From VRUE01 sp963718755 (GTDB taxonomy: Bacteria; Actinomycetota; Thermoleophilia; Solirubrobacterales; 70-9), in contig OY970376.1 in NCBI GenBank assembly GCA_963718755.1, positions 186,001 through 250,000 on the forward strand: a stretch of DNA of 64,000 bases, given 5' to 3'. Below the pieces are notes generated by a model, which saw only the letters and a program-made list of their open reading frames with translations, was not told the DNA's origin and did no database searches. The position numbers and the translations under genes were made by a program. Below are positions 42,613 through 51,646 of this stretch, piece after piece; within the stretch, counting starts at the first letter, position 1; each line of letters opens with the position of its first letter.

Positions 42613-42894
42613 TCAATCGAGGTTGGAGAGAAGGAACTCGGCCTCGCTCCAGTCGTCCCCCCGCACCCGTAGCGCTATGTCGCCACGGCCGAAGCGATCG
42701 ATCGGCCAGTCCGCGGTGAGGGCGGCTTCAATCCCCGCCTCTTCCAGGGCCTGGTGCCAGGCCCGCGCAGTGCGTACGTCGCCGAAGTCACGCACGACCT
42801 CCCACCTGTCGAATTGCGGATCGTCGACGTGAACAGGCGTCTTCCCGGGACCCGGGCCCCGGCGCGCAAATCGAAAGCGATCGAGGAGGCTCAT
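42613..42894 (-). CDS. Small conserved protein, DUF2007-like
   Basis: A 93-residue soluble protein: basic N-terminus (FRFARRGPGPGK), then WEVVRDFGDVRTARAWHQAL, EEAGIEAALTADWPIDRFG, and ending DDWSEAEFLLSNLD. The alpha/beta pattern of an amphipathic helix preceding a short strand and a terminal WSEAEFLL helix resembles the putative signal-transducing DUF2007 domain. Function unknown. It is followed 60 nt upstream on the same strand by aspS and may belong to the aspS-hisS unit. Confidence 0.65.
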   Translation of the reverse strand: MSLLDRFRFARRGPGPGKTPVHVDDPQFDRWEVVRDFGDVRTARAWHQALEEAGIEAALTADWPIDRFGRGDIALRVRGDDWSEAEFLLSNLD

Positions 42895-42954
42895 CGTTCA
42901 CATCTTGACCGCTCCTCAACCCTTTTGGGCGAATCGAGCTAGAGCAAATCGCGC

Positions 42955-44751
42955 TCAGTGCCCAGCGAGACCGCGACGGTGCAGCGCTATCCCAAGCTCT
43001 TTTAGCTGCATCTCTCCGACCGGAGCCGGGGCGCCGGTCAGGGCGTCGGCCCCCGAAGCGGTCTTCGGGAAGGCGATGACGTCGCGGATCGAGTCCGCCC
43101 CGGCGAGCCGCTGGACGATGCGGTCGAGGCCGTAGGCAATGCCGCCGTGGGGCGGCGCGCCGTAACGCAGCGCCTCGAGCAGGAAGCCGAAGCGGGCCTC
43201 CGCTTCCTCGGCGTCGATCCCAAGCGCGGCGAAGAGCTTCTGCTGCACGTCGGCGCTGTGGATACGAATCGAGCCGCCGCCCATCTCCTGCCCGTTCCAG
43301 ACGAGATCGTAGGCAAGCGCTCGCGCATCGCCAGGATTGTCCGGATCGAACTCCCCGGCCGGTGCGGTGAAGGGGTGGTGCAGCGGATCCCAGCGCTCCT
43401 CGCCCGGGCTCCACTCGAGCAGCGGCCAATCGACGACCCAGGCCAGACGGTGCTCGCCGGCCCCGATCAGGTCGAATCGCTCGGCGAGCTCGACCCGCAA
43501 CTGCCCGAGCACTGCATCGGCTACGCGCCGCCGATCGGCCACCAGGAGCAGCAGGTCCCCCTCCTCGGCGTCAAGGCGACGGTTGAGCTCGGCCAGCTCT
43601 CCCTCCGAGAGGAACTTCGCGGTTGGCGAGCGCCAGCCATCTCCCTCGCGGAAAGCCCAGACCAAACCTTTCGCCCCCAGCTCCTGGGCGCGAGAGATAA
43701 GTGCGTCGAGCTCCGAGCGCGGCAGCTCGTGACGGCCGGCGTTGAGCCCGCGCACGGCGCCACCGGACTCGATCGTCCCCCGGAAGACATTGAACTCGGT
43801 CTCGGCCAGAGCCTCGCTGAGATCGACCAGCTCGAGACCGAACCGCAAGTCTGGCCGGTCGGTGCCGAAGCGGCTCATCGCCTCGTCGTAGGAGATTCGC
43901 TCGATCGGCAGCGTCAGCGAGGGGCCGCCGACCGCTCCGAAGACGTGGGCCAGCAAACGTTCGTTGACCTCGATCACGTCATCTACCCCGACGAATGACA
44001 TCTCGATGTCGAGCTGGGTGAAGTCCGGCTGGCGATCGGCGCGCAGATCCTCGTCGCGGAAACAGCGGGCGATTTGGTAGTAGCGCTCGAAGCCAGCCAC
44101 CATCAGCAACTGCTTGAAGAGCTGCGGCGACTGCGGCAGCGCGTAAAAAGAGCCCTGCTGGAGCCGGCTAGGGACGAGGAAGTCGCGAGCGCCCTCGGGG
44201 GTCGAGCGGGTCAGGACCGGGGTCTCGACGTCGAGGAAGCCCTCGCGGTCGAGGAACTCGCGCATCGCCGCGGTCACCCGGTGGCGCAGGACAAGCGCCT
44301 CTCGCATCGGCTCGCGTCGCAGGTCGAGATAGCGATGGCGCAGTCGCGCGTCCTCGCCCACCTCGCCGGAGAAGCCCTCGATCTGAAAGGGCGGCGTCTC
44401 GGCATCCGCCAACAGTCCGGCGCCGCTCACTGCCAACTCGACCTCGCCGGTTGGCAGATCCGGGTTGACCGTCTCGGGCGAACGGCGAACGACAGCTCCA
44501 GACGCGCTCAGCACGTCCTCGGCGCGCAGCTTGTGGGCCAGCTCGAATGCCTCGCCCGAGGAGTCGGGGTGGAAGACGAGCTGGACGATCCCGGTGCGGT
44601 CGCGCAGGTCGATGAAGATCAGGCCACCGTGGTCGCGGCGGCGATGGACCCAGCCGGCAACTCGCACCGTCGCGTCGACCCTTTCGCCCAGCACCTGACC
44701 GCACCAGGTGTCGCGGAACTCGTTGGCGCTGAGCGCGGGTGCCTCGCTCAC
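42955..44751 (-). CDS. aspS: Aspartyl-tRNA synthetase
   Basis: A 598-residue bacterial-type AspRS. The N-terminal OB fold contains GWVHRRRDHGGLIFIDLRDR. Motif 2 is ARCFRDEDLRADRQPDFTQL. The bacterial GAD insertion domain occupies about 290-420, and motif 3 reads GIAYGLDRIVQRLAG. It charges tRNA-Asp; whether it also charges tRNA-Asn cannot be decided from the window. The ATG overlaps the hisS stop by 4 nt, so they form the common hisS-aspS pair. Confidence 0.98.
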   Translation of the reverse strand: MSEAPALSANEFRDTWCGQVLGERVDATVRVAGWVHRRRDHGGLIFIDLRDRTGIVQLVFHPDSSGEAFELAHKLRAEDVLSASGAVVRRSPETVNPDLPTGEVELAVSGAGLLADAETPPFQIEGFSGEVGEDARLRHRYLDLRREPMREALVLRHRVTAAMREFLDREGFLDVETPVLTRSTPEGARDFLVPSRLQQGSFYALPQSPQLFKQLLMVAGFERYYQIARCFRDEDLRADRQPDFTQLDIEMSFVGVDDVIEVNERLLAHVFGAVGGPSLTLPIERISYDEAMSRFGTDRPDLRFGLELVDLSEALAETEFNVFRGTIESGGAVRGLNAGRHELPRSELDALISRAQELGAKGLVWAFREGDGWRSPTAKFLSEGELAELNRRLDAEEGDLLLLVADRRRVADAVLGQLRVELAERFDLIGAGEHRLAWVVDWPLLEWSPGEERWDPLHHPFTAPAGEFDPDNPGDARALAYDLVWNGQEMGGGSIRIHSADVQQKLFAALGIDAEEAEARFGFLLEALRYGAPPHGGIAYGLDRIVQRLAGADSIRDVIAFPKTASGADALTGAPAPVGEMQLKELGIALHRRGLAGH

Positions 44752-46007
44752 GATGCTTTCCTGACCTCTTCAACGATGCGAGTAGCGTCGATATCGCGCT
44801 GTTCCCCAGACCGCATGTTGCGCAATCGGGGCGGTCCTTCGAGGTCAAGAAGGAGGACCTGGGAAACGCCAAGCCGATCCGCATGGGCTAGAGCCTTTTT
44901 CGGTAAGCGACCGGCTAATTCCAAATGCGCCGAGAAACCAGCCTGGCGTAACTGCTTGGCGAAGGTGACGGCCTGGCGGGACCTTTCGGTGTCGGCAATG
45001 ATCATGAGCACGTCGCCGCTCGGGGCTTCGCCACCGATCATTTCTGGATCTTCACTCAGCGCCAACAGAATCCGCTCGACACCAACCGCCCAACCGACTG
45101 CGGGCGTGGGCGGCCCACCGAGTTGCTCGATCAAACCGTCGTACCGTCCTCCACCGCCGATCTCGGACTGCGCCCCGAGCCGATCGCAGACAAACGAAAA
45201 AACCGTTCGCGAGTAGTAGTCAAGCCCGCGTACAAGAGTCGGGTCTACTTTGAAGTCAAGGCCTGCGGCGCCTAGAAGCCCGCACACTTCTCGAAAGTGC
45301 GCGGCGTCCTCCCCCTCAAGACCTGCGATTAGCGTCGGCGCTCGGGACATCACGTCCTGCACCGCTTTGTCCTTCGAGTCGAACGCGCGCAAGGGATTGG
45401 AATCGATCCTTTCGATGACAGCGTCCGGGAGTTCCGATTCTTCTTCGCGTAGATAGTCAGCGAGACGAGCTACGTAGGCTCGGCGAGCATCAGCCGAGCC
45501 AAGACTTCCGATCCGTAACTCCAACCCCGGAACGTCAAGCTCGATCAGGAGCTCGGAGAGCAACATGATGACCTCGGCGTCCGCGAGAGGAGAGCTAGTC
45601 CCTATTGCCTCGATGCCGAGCTGATGAAACTGGCGATACCGCCCGGCCTGCGGACGCTCATGTCGAAAGAATGGGCCGGCATAAGAGAACTTGACCGGCT
45701 GTGGCAGTTTGTGCATCCCATACTCCAGATATGCGCGACATATCGGAGCAGTCCCCTCCGGCCGCAGCGTAATGCTGCGGTTGCTCTTATCCTCGAACGT
45801 GAACATCTCCTTACGGACGATGTCGGTGGATTGACCGACCCCGCGTTCGAATAGCTCGGTGTCCTCGAAGATCGGGGTGGCGATCGTCTCGTAGCCGGCA
45901 CGATCGAAGATTTCCGCGGCTACACGTTCGATCCTGGACCTGAGACGAGCCTCTGGGGGCAGGACATCAAAGGTCCCTCGAGGTGCCCTATAACGACTCT
46001 TGGCCAT
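44748..46007 (-). CDS. hisS: Histidyl-tRNA synthetase
   Basis: A 419-residue class II enzyme. YRAPRGTFDVLPPEA opens the catalytic domain. Motif 2 is FFRHERPQAGRYRQFHQLG, the His-specific motifs are LVRGLDYYSRTVF and GGGRYDGLIEQLGG, and the C-terminal anticodon domain includes LLDLEGPPRLRNMRSG. Codon usage is visibly less GC-rich than in aspS (more A and T at third positions), unlike its neighbours. Length and motifs are complete. Confidence 0.98.
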   Translation of the reverse strand: MAKSRYRAPRGTFDVLPPEARLRSRIERVAAEIFDRAGYETIATPIFEDTELFERGVGQSTDIVRKEMFTFEDKSNRSITLRPEGTAPICRAYLEYGMHKLPQPVKFSYAGPFFRHERPQAGRYRQFHQLGIEAIGTSSPLADAEVIMLLSELLIELDVPGLELRIGSLGSADARRAYVARLADYLREEESELPDAVIERIDSNPLRAFDSKDKAVQDVMSRAPTLIAGLEGEDAAHFREVCGLLGAAGLDFKVDPTLVRGLDYYSRTVFSFVCDRLGAQSEIGGGGRYDGLIEQLGGPPTPAVGWAVGVERILLALSEDPEMIGGEAPSGDVLMIIADTERSRQAVTFAKQLRQAGFSAHLELAGRLPKKALAHADRLGVSQVLLLDLEGPPRLRNMRSGEQRDIDATRIVEEVRKAS

Positions 46008-46044
46008 GGTTGGGCGACTCTACTTTGCGCGCCAAGTCTTCAAC

Positions 46045-46689
46045 TCAGCGGGCCAGCTCGGCAAGGAACGGATTGGTCGCCCGCTCGACGCCGAGTGTGG
46101 TGACGTCCATGTGACCCGGATAGACACCGGTCTCCGGCGGGTGGGAATCGAGCAGCTCCCGAATCGAGCGCAGCAAGGTCGGACCGTCGCCGCCCGGTAG
46201 GTCGACCCGGCCGACCGAGCCTTTGAAGAGCACGTCGCCGGAGAACATCGCCTCCTCGTCGCGAACCGAGTAAGTGACGTGGCCTGGGCTGTGTCCAGGG
46301 GTGAAGATCACGTCGATGGTCATTCCGGCCAGCTCCAGCGTCTCTCCCCCCTCCACCGTCTCATCGGCCTCATAGCTCTCATAGGGACCGATGCCGGGGA
46401 CCGGGATGTAGGCCATGATGTCGGCGAGCACGGGGCGCTCGAGCGCTGGGCAGTAGACCGGCGCGCCGGTCACGGTCGCGACGGGCGCCACCGCGCCGAT
46501 GTGATCGAAATGGCAGTGGGTGATCAGGATCGCCTCGATCTTCGTCCCCATCTGCTCGACCGCGGCGAGGATGCGATCAGGCTCCTCGCCCGGATCGATG
46601 ATCAGGCCGCGCCCCGAGCCTTCACGCCGCACGATGAAGCAGTTCTCCGCGATCGGACCCACGGTGAGCATCTGCACATCGAGGCTCAT
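46045..46689 (-). CDS. MBL-fold metallo-hydrolase (glyoxalase II-like)
   Basis: About 214 residues from the ATG at 46689, which overlaps the upstream gene stop by 4 nt. The metal motif ILITHCHFDHIGAVAPV (HxHxDH) is near residue 57. Further ligands are His in FTPGHSPGHVTYSV, Asp in MFSGDVLFKGSVGRVDLPGG and His in VYPGHMDVTTLG. This is a glyoxalase-II-like thioester hydrolase architecture; physiological substrate unknown. It lies 37 nt downstream of hisS on the transcript. Confidence 0.92.
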   Translation of the reverse strand: MSLDVQMLTVGPIAENCFIVRREGSGRGLIIDPGEEPDRILAAVEQMGTKIEAILITHCHFDHIGAVAPVATVTGAPVYCPALERPVLADIMAYIPVPGIGPYESYEADETVEGGETLELAGMTIDVIFTPGHSPGHVTYSVRDEEAMFSGDVLFKGSVGRVDLPGGDGPTLLRSIRELLDSHPPETGVYPGHMDVTTLGVERATNPFLAELAR

Positions 46690-47054
46690 TCCTTCTCCCG
46701 GGCGCGAATCCGGGCGCGCTCGCGCCTGCGCCACATCATCGTGTCGATGTAGTAGCCGGCGGGGACGTAGAAGGCAAGCATGAAGCCGCCCAATCCCAGT
46801 GCCGAACCGACGGGGCGTTTGAAGATCACCATCAGCAGCACCGTGAAGATGACGGCCGCGACCAAGCCACGGGTAATCGCGCTGCGCCAGGTCGGCGGCG
46901 CGTCGGTCCGTGCCGCTGGGCTCTTGCGGCCCGAACGGGCCCGTGCCTTCGCCTCCTCACGACTGCGGGGGCGACTGGTGCGCCGGTTCGGGTCGACCCG
47001 GCCTCCCTGGGTGCCTCGGTGCTTGCGACGACGCTTCTTCCTCGTTGGGGCCAT
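46686..47054 (-). CDS. Two-pass membrane protein with basic N-terminus
   Basis: A 122-residue protein. The first 55 residues are extremely basic (MAPTRKKRRRKHRGTQGG). Two hydrophobic segments follow, ITRGLVAAVIFTVLLMVIF and ALGLGGFMLAFYVPAGYYI, and an Arg-rich tail WRRRERARIRAREKE. Positive ends place both termini in the cytosol. It is coupled to the MBL hydrolase by a 4-nt overlap. No family function known to me. Confidence 0.7.
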   Translation of the reverse strand: MAPTRKKRRRKHRGTQGGRVDPNRRTSRPRSREEAKARARSGRKSPAARTDAPPTWRSAITRGLVAAVIFTVLLMVIFKRPVGSALGLGGFMLAFYVPAGYYIDTMMWRRRERARIRAREKE

Positions 47055-47085
47055 ATGCGGAATCTAGACGAATAGCGAGCGCGGC

Positions 47086-47976
47086 TCAGGAGAGCTTCGC
47101 CAAGCGCTGCTCGATCGTCCGCAGCTCGGAGTCGAAGTCCCGGATCGGCACATCAGTGGGATAACCGATGAGCGCAGCGGCGGGGATCAAGCCTATGAGC
47201 TCTGCCTCGACCGGCCGGCCGCCCAGTGGCGCGGCGAGCGAGCGGATCCGCTCGACGACGACCCCCAGCGGCACCGAGACCGGGTCATGAACGTTGGTCG
47301 AGATCTGCACCTGCCCCGTGGATAACGGCAGGCCGATCGCCCGCACTCCGGGCAGGCCACCGCCGCTCTCGCGCAGGCCGGCGGCCACGGCCCGCGCCAG
47401 CTCGAGATCTTCGCTGTCGAGTTCCACGTTGAACGCCCCCAGCGGTGGTCTGGCGGTAACCAGGGTGGCGCCGGCCGTGCGATGGGGTTGCCCCGGACCT
47501 CGATCCGCTTGCAGCTCACCTGCCTCCATCCGCAGCCACAGCTCCGCCAGGCCGCCGTTGCGAAAGTAGGCTCGCTCGACCCGCTCGGGCCCTTCGGCAA
47601 GCCCGCCGTAGAGGAAGACGGGTACCCCGAGATCACCGATCCCCGTGGCGACGTTGCGTGCCGTCGCCCGAGCCAGGCCACGATCCGCCGGGTCGATCCA
47701 GACGACCGGGCAAACATCGAGCGCCCCAACCGCAGGGTGAACGCCGCCGTGCGCGTTCATGTCGATCGAGCCGACCGCCTCCGCGGCGCCGCGCGCCAGG
47801 GCCGTCGTCAACGCCTGCGGGTCCCCGGCAAGCGTGAAGACGGTTCGGTTGTGATCGGGATCGCTGTGGCGGTCGAGCAGCTCCACACCCTCGGAGAAGG
47901 CTTGCGCGAGGGCTTCAACCCGCGTCGCGTCGCGACCCTCAGAGACGTTGGGAACGGCAAGCAGTGGCGCCGCCAC
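47086..47976 (-). CDS. Glutamate formimidoyltransferase (FtcD N-terminal type)
   Basis: A 296-residue stand-alone formiminotransferase. LAVPNVSEGRDATRVEALAQ begins the N-terminal subdomain, DRHSDPDHNRTVFTLAG contains the conserved His/Asp residues, and INMxAHGG-like IDMNAHGGVHPAVGALDVCP follows. The usual product of histidine degradation, N-formimino-glutamate, gives its formimino group to tetrahydrofolate. No cyclodeaminase domain or hut genes are near. It is 3 nt downstream of the aminopeptidase gene. Confidence 0.9.
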   Translation of the reverse strand: MAAPLLAVPNVSEGRDATRVEALAQAFSEGVELLDRHSDPDHNRTVFTLAGDPQALTTALARGAAEAVGSIDMNAHGGVHPAVGALDVCPVVWIDPADRGLARATARNVATGIGDLGVPVFLYGGLAEGPERVERAYFRNGGLAELWLRMEAGELQADRGPGQPHRTAGATLVTARPPLGAFNVELDSEDLELARAVAAGLRESGGGLPGVRAIGLPLSTGQVQISTNVHDPVSVPLGVVVERIRSLAAPLGGRPVEAELIGLIPAAALIGYPTDVPIRDFDSELRTIEQRLAKLS

Positions 47977-47979
47977 CGC

Positions 47980-48936
47980 TCAGACGACCAACTCTCCGGC
48001 CTGCACGACGGGGGCCCCGTCGATTTCCACCGTCGGGCGCAACATCACGCAATCGAGATGGACCGGAACCTGGACCGTGCCACCGATCGCGGCCGAGGCA
48101 CCGAAGGCGACGTGAGCCGTGCCGAGGATCTTCTCGTCCTCGAGGATGTTGCCGGTGAGGATCGCGCTTTCGTTGGTGCCAATGCCTAGCTCGGCGACGT
48201 TGGTTCCGTCGACGCCATGTTCGGTGAGCAGGTTCATCAGTTGCGATCCGTCGGCGCCGGTCGCCTCGGTCAGATGACCCTCGCGCACGGTCAGCTCGAC
48301 TGGCTCGGCAAGCTTGCCGATCGCAGCAATCGAGCCATCGACGACGAGCGTCCCCTCCGCCGTTCCCTCGAGCGGCGCGATAAACGCCTCGCCGCAGGGA
48401 ATGTTGCCGAAGGCACCGCGCATGGTCAGCGCCCCAGCGTCGACAATCGCGGTCCGGTCCATCAGGCCGAGCTGCAGGTCGGAGCCACGCTCGCAGGTGA
48501 TTCTCGCCTCGGCGCCGGCGCCGAGGGTTCGACCGACAGAGGCACCCCGCTTGCGCAGCAGCCTCAGATCGGCACCCATCACGCGGGCGAGCATCTCGCC
48601 GGTCACGCCCGGCATCGAGGCGATGCGAACACCGGCTTCGGTCGCCGCGCGGCGCGCTTCGGTGTGGGAGATCGATTGGATCGTCGGCGCCACGACGATG
48701 TCGGCGGCAAGCATCGCCGCCGCAACCGCCTTCGGCGGCTCCGCAGCGTGCGATTCGCGCTCGGAGATCACCGCCAGCGTCGCTTCGCCTCCCTCGCCCT
48801 GGGCGTTGATTCGCAGCAGCGCCCCAAGCTCTTCGGTGATCGGATTACAGATCACGAGAACCTCTTCGGAGGGGTTCAGATCCAGACAATCCCGGATCAG
48901 CATGCTGACTGCCCTATCCAGAGCGCTCCCCATCAC
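47980..48936 (-). CDS. M29-like aminopeptidase family protein
   Basis: A 318-residue protein similar to the thermophilic aminopeptidase (M29) family. The start DRAVSMLIRDCLDLNPSEEV, TIQSISHTEARRAATEAG, FGNIPCGEAFIAPLEGTAEG and LGIGTNESAILTGNILEDEK are family-like blocks. The PCGEAFIAP glutamate and the AELGIGTNE glutamate are candidate metal ligands. Cytosolic peptide trimming is likely. It sits beside tRNA-Met and is co-transcribed with the formimidoyltransferase gene. Confidence 0.85.
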   Translation of the reverse strand: MMGSALDRAVSMLIRDCLDLNPSEEVLVICNPITEELGALLRINAQGEGGEATLAVISERESHAAEPPKAVAAAMLAADIVVAPTIQSISHTEARRAATEAGVRIASMPGVTGEMLARVMGADLRLLRKRGASVGRTLGAGAEARITCERGSDLQLGLMDRTAIVDAGALTMRGAFGNIPCGEAFIAPLEGTAEGTLVVDGSIAAIGKLAEPVELTVREGHLTEATGADGSQLMNLLTEHGVDGTNVAELGIGTNESAILTGNILEDEKILGTAHVAFGASAAIGGTVQVPVHLDCVMLRPTVEIDGAPVVQAGELVV

Positions 48937-49008
48937 AAGAGAAAGGCTAACCGGAGGCGCGGCGTGCGTGCCTCCCCCGCCTTTCGCACCGCTAGCATCC
49001 TGGTCCCG

Positions 49009-49082
49009 GCCGGAGTAGCTCAGCTGGTTAGAGCAGCGGAATCATAATCCGCGTGTCGGGGGTTCGAGTCCCTCCTCCGGCA
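49009..49082 (+). tRNA. tRNA-Met (anticodon CAT)
   Basis: A full cloverleaf of 74 nt: acceptor GCCGGAG pairs with CTCCGGC, and D arm AGCTC...GAGC. The anticodon stem GCGGA/TCCGC encloses loop ATCATAA with CAT at 49043-49045, and the T arm contains GGTTCGAGTCC. The discriminator is A; CCA is not encoded. The strong D-arm and non-initiator acceptor suggest elongator Met rather than fMet; a lysidine-modified Ile tRNA cannot be excluded. Confidence 0.93.
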
Positions 49083-49227
49083 TCGCAGCGCCAAGCGGAA
49101 TGCGCCGCATCCCGAAGTCAGAGAGGATCGATTTGGCAGGGGGGTGGCAAGGGATTCTCCCCATCTCCCCACACTGGCTAGGCTGCCGGTAAATGGCGGA
49201 CGCCTAGGGCAAGGCACGGCGAGCTAG

Positions 49228-49629
49228 TTAGGCAGCCCACCAGCCCCGCTGACCCTCCACGTCTTCCCGCGGATTCTCGCCGAGATTGGGCGCGCCGATG
49301 ACGAGGATCTCGAGGCCCTTCGGCCCGGCCTCGTAGCCTCGCCACGTACCGGGCGGGACGCGCACCGCGTCCCATTCCTTGAGCTCGACGATCTCGTCGT
49401 CGAGCTTGATCCGTCCGCTCCCGCCCACGACCACGTACACCTCCTCCTGCTCCTTGTGCGTGTGGCCGTACGGAAAGCGATCGCCGGGCGGGATACGCTG
49501 GTAGCAAAGCCCGGACTGCTCGAGCTTGAGTGCCTTGGTTGCGAGGCGGAACTCAAGGTCCGGCGCGCCGTCGAAGTTGGACCCGAGATCCTCCAGATCC
49601 TCCTTCAGGTTCCTGAGCGTGAACGACAC
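49228..49629 (-). CDS. Cupin-domain protein
   Basis: About 133 residues, from a GTG at 49629 giving VSFTLRNLKEDLEDLGSNFD. The cupin metal motif YGHTHKEQEEVYVVVGGSG (H-x-H-x4-E) is near residue 54. The second half is VRVPPGTWRGYEAGPKGLEILVIGAP, where the second motif's histidine is replaced by Trp. It is a small single-domain cupin, likely binding a metal and a sugar- or acid-like ligand. The upstream ORF extension has no homology. Confidence 0.82.
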   Translation of the reverse strand: MSFTLRNLKEDLEDLGSNFDGAPDLEFRLATKALKLEQSGLCYQRIPPGDRFPYGHTHKEQEEVYVVVGGSGRIKLDDEIVELKEWDAVRVPPGTWRGYEAGPKGLEILVIGAPNLGENPREDVEGQRGWWAA

Positions 49630-49922
49630 GGCCGCGATTCTACTCCGACGAGACTGGCCGACCCAGGTGTTGCGCACCCTCACTTTGTTCTTGAGATATC
49701 TCGATCAGACTCAAGCCGAAACGCCGTCGGCAACGCGGATCTTGTCGCCACTGCTCGCTGCACGCGGACTCAGAGCAAACAGGAGATCGGCCGAAATCAA
49801 GGCCGGATCGGCGCTTTCTTGCGCTTGCGGCGCGCACCCAACTCCGACGGGCTCGCCGGAACTGGGAGCCCCTCCCCCGGCATCGCTTTCAAGTCGCCGC
49901 GCACTGCGGTCGATCCACCCGG
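49630..49922. other. Intergenic stretch without a supportable gene
   Basis: This region lies between the divergent cupin gene and the small membrane protein gene. It probably contains the promoters of both, but I see no convincing hexamers. Open frames on both strands look like composition artefacts. Confidence 0.4.
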
Positions 49923-50180
49923 ATGCAACGCTCGAAGCCGTCGCAACGAATCGCCTCTCGTCGCTCCGCGCTCACCCGGCAACATCCCCACCGGCTCATC
50001 GATCTGCTGCTGGGCGCGTTCCTGCTCGCCGGGGTCGCGATCGGAATCGGGTCGCTGAGCCCGGTACTGGCGATCGTGCTGGTCATCCTCGTAGTCGGCG
50101 CCTACCTCGCCGGCCTTCTCCGCCAGGAACGACAGCGGCGTCGCCGCATCCGGGCAACGGCTGGGCAGCGAGCGGACTGA
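49923..50180 (+). CDS. Small two-helix membrane protein
   Basis: An 85-residue protein. A basic N-terminus (MQRSKPSQRIASRRSALTRQ) is followed by two hydrophobic helices, LLLGAFLLAGVAIGIGSL and VLAIVLVILVVGAYLAGLL. It ends with a very basic tail RQERQRRRRIRA. Positive charges on both ends predict an in-in topology with a short loop containing one Ser-Pro. No ribosome-binding site is obvious, so the start is uncertain. The hydrophobic pattern supports a real protein. Confidence 0.45.
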   Translation: MQRSKPSQRIASRRSALTRQHPHRLIDLLLGAFLLAGVAIGIGSLSPVLAIVLVILVVGAYLAGLLRQERQRRRRIRATAGQRAD

Positions 50181-50219
50181 TCCCAAACGCCCACCACGCC
50201 CGAAGCGCTCACTTCCGCT

Positions 50220-51512
50220 TCAGCGGGGCAACGGCGCCGGGACGCCGCGGAACTGGGAGAGGGTTTCCTCCATCGCCTCGACCTCGGGGGTGACCATCTC
50301 GGGCCAGGGCTTATCGGGGTGCTCGTCGAGGGTCTTGTAGCCGTTGCCGCTGATCACCGCAACGACGGTGTCGTCGGGGCCTAGTTTGCCCTCGTTGGCC
50401 AGCTTCATCGTGGCGGCGATCGTGGTGCCGCCGGCCGGCTCGGTGAGGATTCCCTCGGTCGCGCCAAGCAGATCGAGGGCCTCGAAGATCTCGGGGTCGG
50501 TCGCGGTCGCCGCCGAGCCGCCGCGGGAGGTCACCGCGTCGACGACGAGCGGGCCATCGCCGGGGGCACCGATCGCCAGCGAGTGAGCAACCGTCTGCGG
50601 CCGCTGCTCCACGATCTCGCCGCTGCCATCGAGCACCGCGGTGGCGATCGGCCCGCAGCCCTCGGCCTGGGCGATGTGGATCTTGGTCGCGGCGGTCTCT
50701 GCCATTCCCACCCGCTCCATCTCACCCAGTCCCTTGTGGACGCGCGAAGAGAGGGTCCCGCCGGCGGCCGGGATGACGAAGTGGTCAGGCGAGACCCAGT
50801 CAAGCTGCTCAACGACCTCGAAGGCCATCGTCTTCGCCCCCTCGGCGTAGAACGGGCGCAGGGTGATGTTGGCGAACTGGACGCCGGTCTCCAATGCCAG
50901 CTCGCGGCAGGCACGGTTGGCTTCGTCGTAATTGCCGTCGAGCTGGATCACGAACGCACCCAAGGCTCGGCAGGCACGCGCCTTGCCGCGCTCCAGGTTG
51001 CTCGGGTAGAAGACGTAGGCGGCGACGCCGGCCTTGGCCGCAAGCGAGGCGACCGCGGTGCCGACGTTGCCGGTCGAGACACAACCGATCTCCTCCTTGC
51101 CCAGCTCGAGCAGACGGGCGACCGCCATCGAGACAACGCGGTCCTTATAGGAGAGGCTCGGGCGCTGGGTGCTGTCGTCCTTGAGGTAGAGCTTGCGCAG
51201 GCCGAGCTCGGCGCCGAGCCGATCGGCGTGGATCAGCGGCGTGCGACCGCTGTAGCGGCCGACCCGCGCCTGCGCCTTGGCGTCGACGATTGGCAACAGC
51301 TCTTCGAAGCGCCAGATGTTGAGGTGGCGCTCGGCGATCGGCAACTCATCGATCCGCGCCTTGGCCAGCTCGTAGTCGTAGTCGACGTCGAGGGTCTGAC
51401 CGCAGCCGAGACACCTGGAGGTGGTGTCGAGCAGAGGGAGCCGAAGCTCACAGTCGTGGCAGACCAGCTCCGTCGCGCAGGAGCGGGTGCGCTGGTCGGC
51501 CGAGAGGCTCAT
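50220..51512 (-). CDS. thrC: Threonine synthase
   Basis: A 430-residue PLP-dependent enzyme of the long (zinc-ribbon) type. The N-terminal ribbon has LVCHDCELRLPLL and SRCLGCGQTL (two CxxC pairs). The PLP lysine is in SLSYKDRVVSMA (about 121). Further conserved parts are GCVSTGNVGTAVASLAA and VIPAAGGTLSSR. It converts O-phosphohomoserine to threonine in the cytosol. It lies 134 nt downstream of the leuS-like gene. Confidence 0.94.
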   Translation of the reverse strand: MSLSADQRTRSCATELVCHDCELRLPLLDTTSRCLGCGQTLDVDYDYELAKARIDELPIAERHLNIWRFEELLPIVDAKAQARVGRYSGRTPLIHADRLGAELGLRKLYLKDDSTQRPSLSYKDRVVSMAVARLLELGKEEIGCVSTGNVGTAVASLAAKAGVAAYVFYPSNLERGKARACRALGAFVIQLDGNYDEANRACRELALETGVQFANITLRPFYAEGAKTMAFEVVEQLDWVSPDHFVIPAAGGTLSSRVHKGLGEMERVGMAETAATKIHIAQAEGCGPIATAVLDGSGEIVEQRPQTVAHSLAIGAPGDGPLVVDAVTSRGGSAATATDPEIFEALDLLGATEGILTEPAGGTTIAATMKLANEGKLGPDDTVVAVISGNGYKTLDEHPDKPWPEMVTPEVEAMEETLSQFRGVPAPLPR

Positions 51513-51646
51513 CGCCCCTCAATGCCCCCAGCTAGCGACGGCAGGCCGCCCGCCTTCGCGAATCTACCTCTCCGCTTCCCGGTGATGCGCCCGATCATGA
51601 GCGACGGTGTATAGCAGTTGCGGGCATATCGATCAATTATTCCTGG

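Noticed and set aside
42319..42616. Minus-strand frame starting at 42616 as a separate gene
   Set aside because: Its upstream part has no conserved pattern. Only the part after 42277 belongs to the AbiEi-like remnant.
49009..49240. tRNA-Met as an integration site
   Set aside because: No second copy of the tRNA 3' end was noticed nearby, and the genes beyond it (cupin, thrC) look ordinary.
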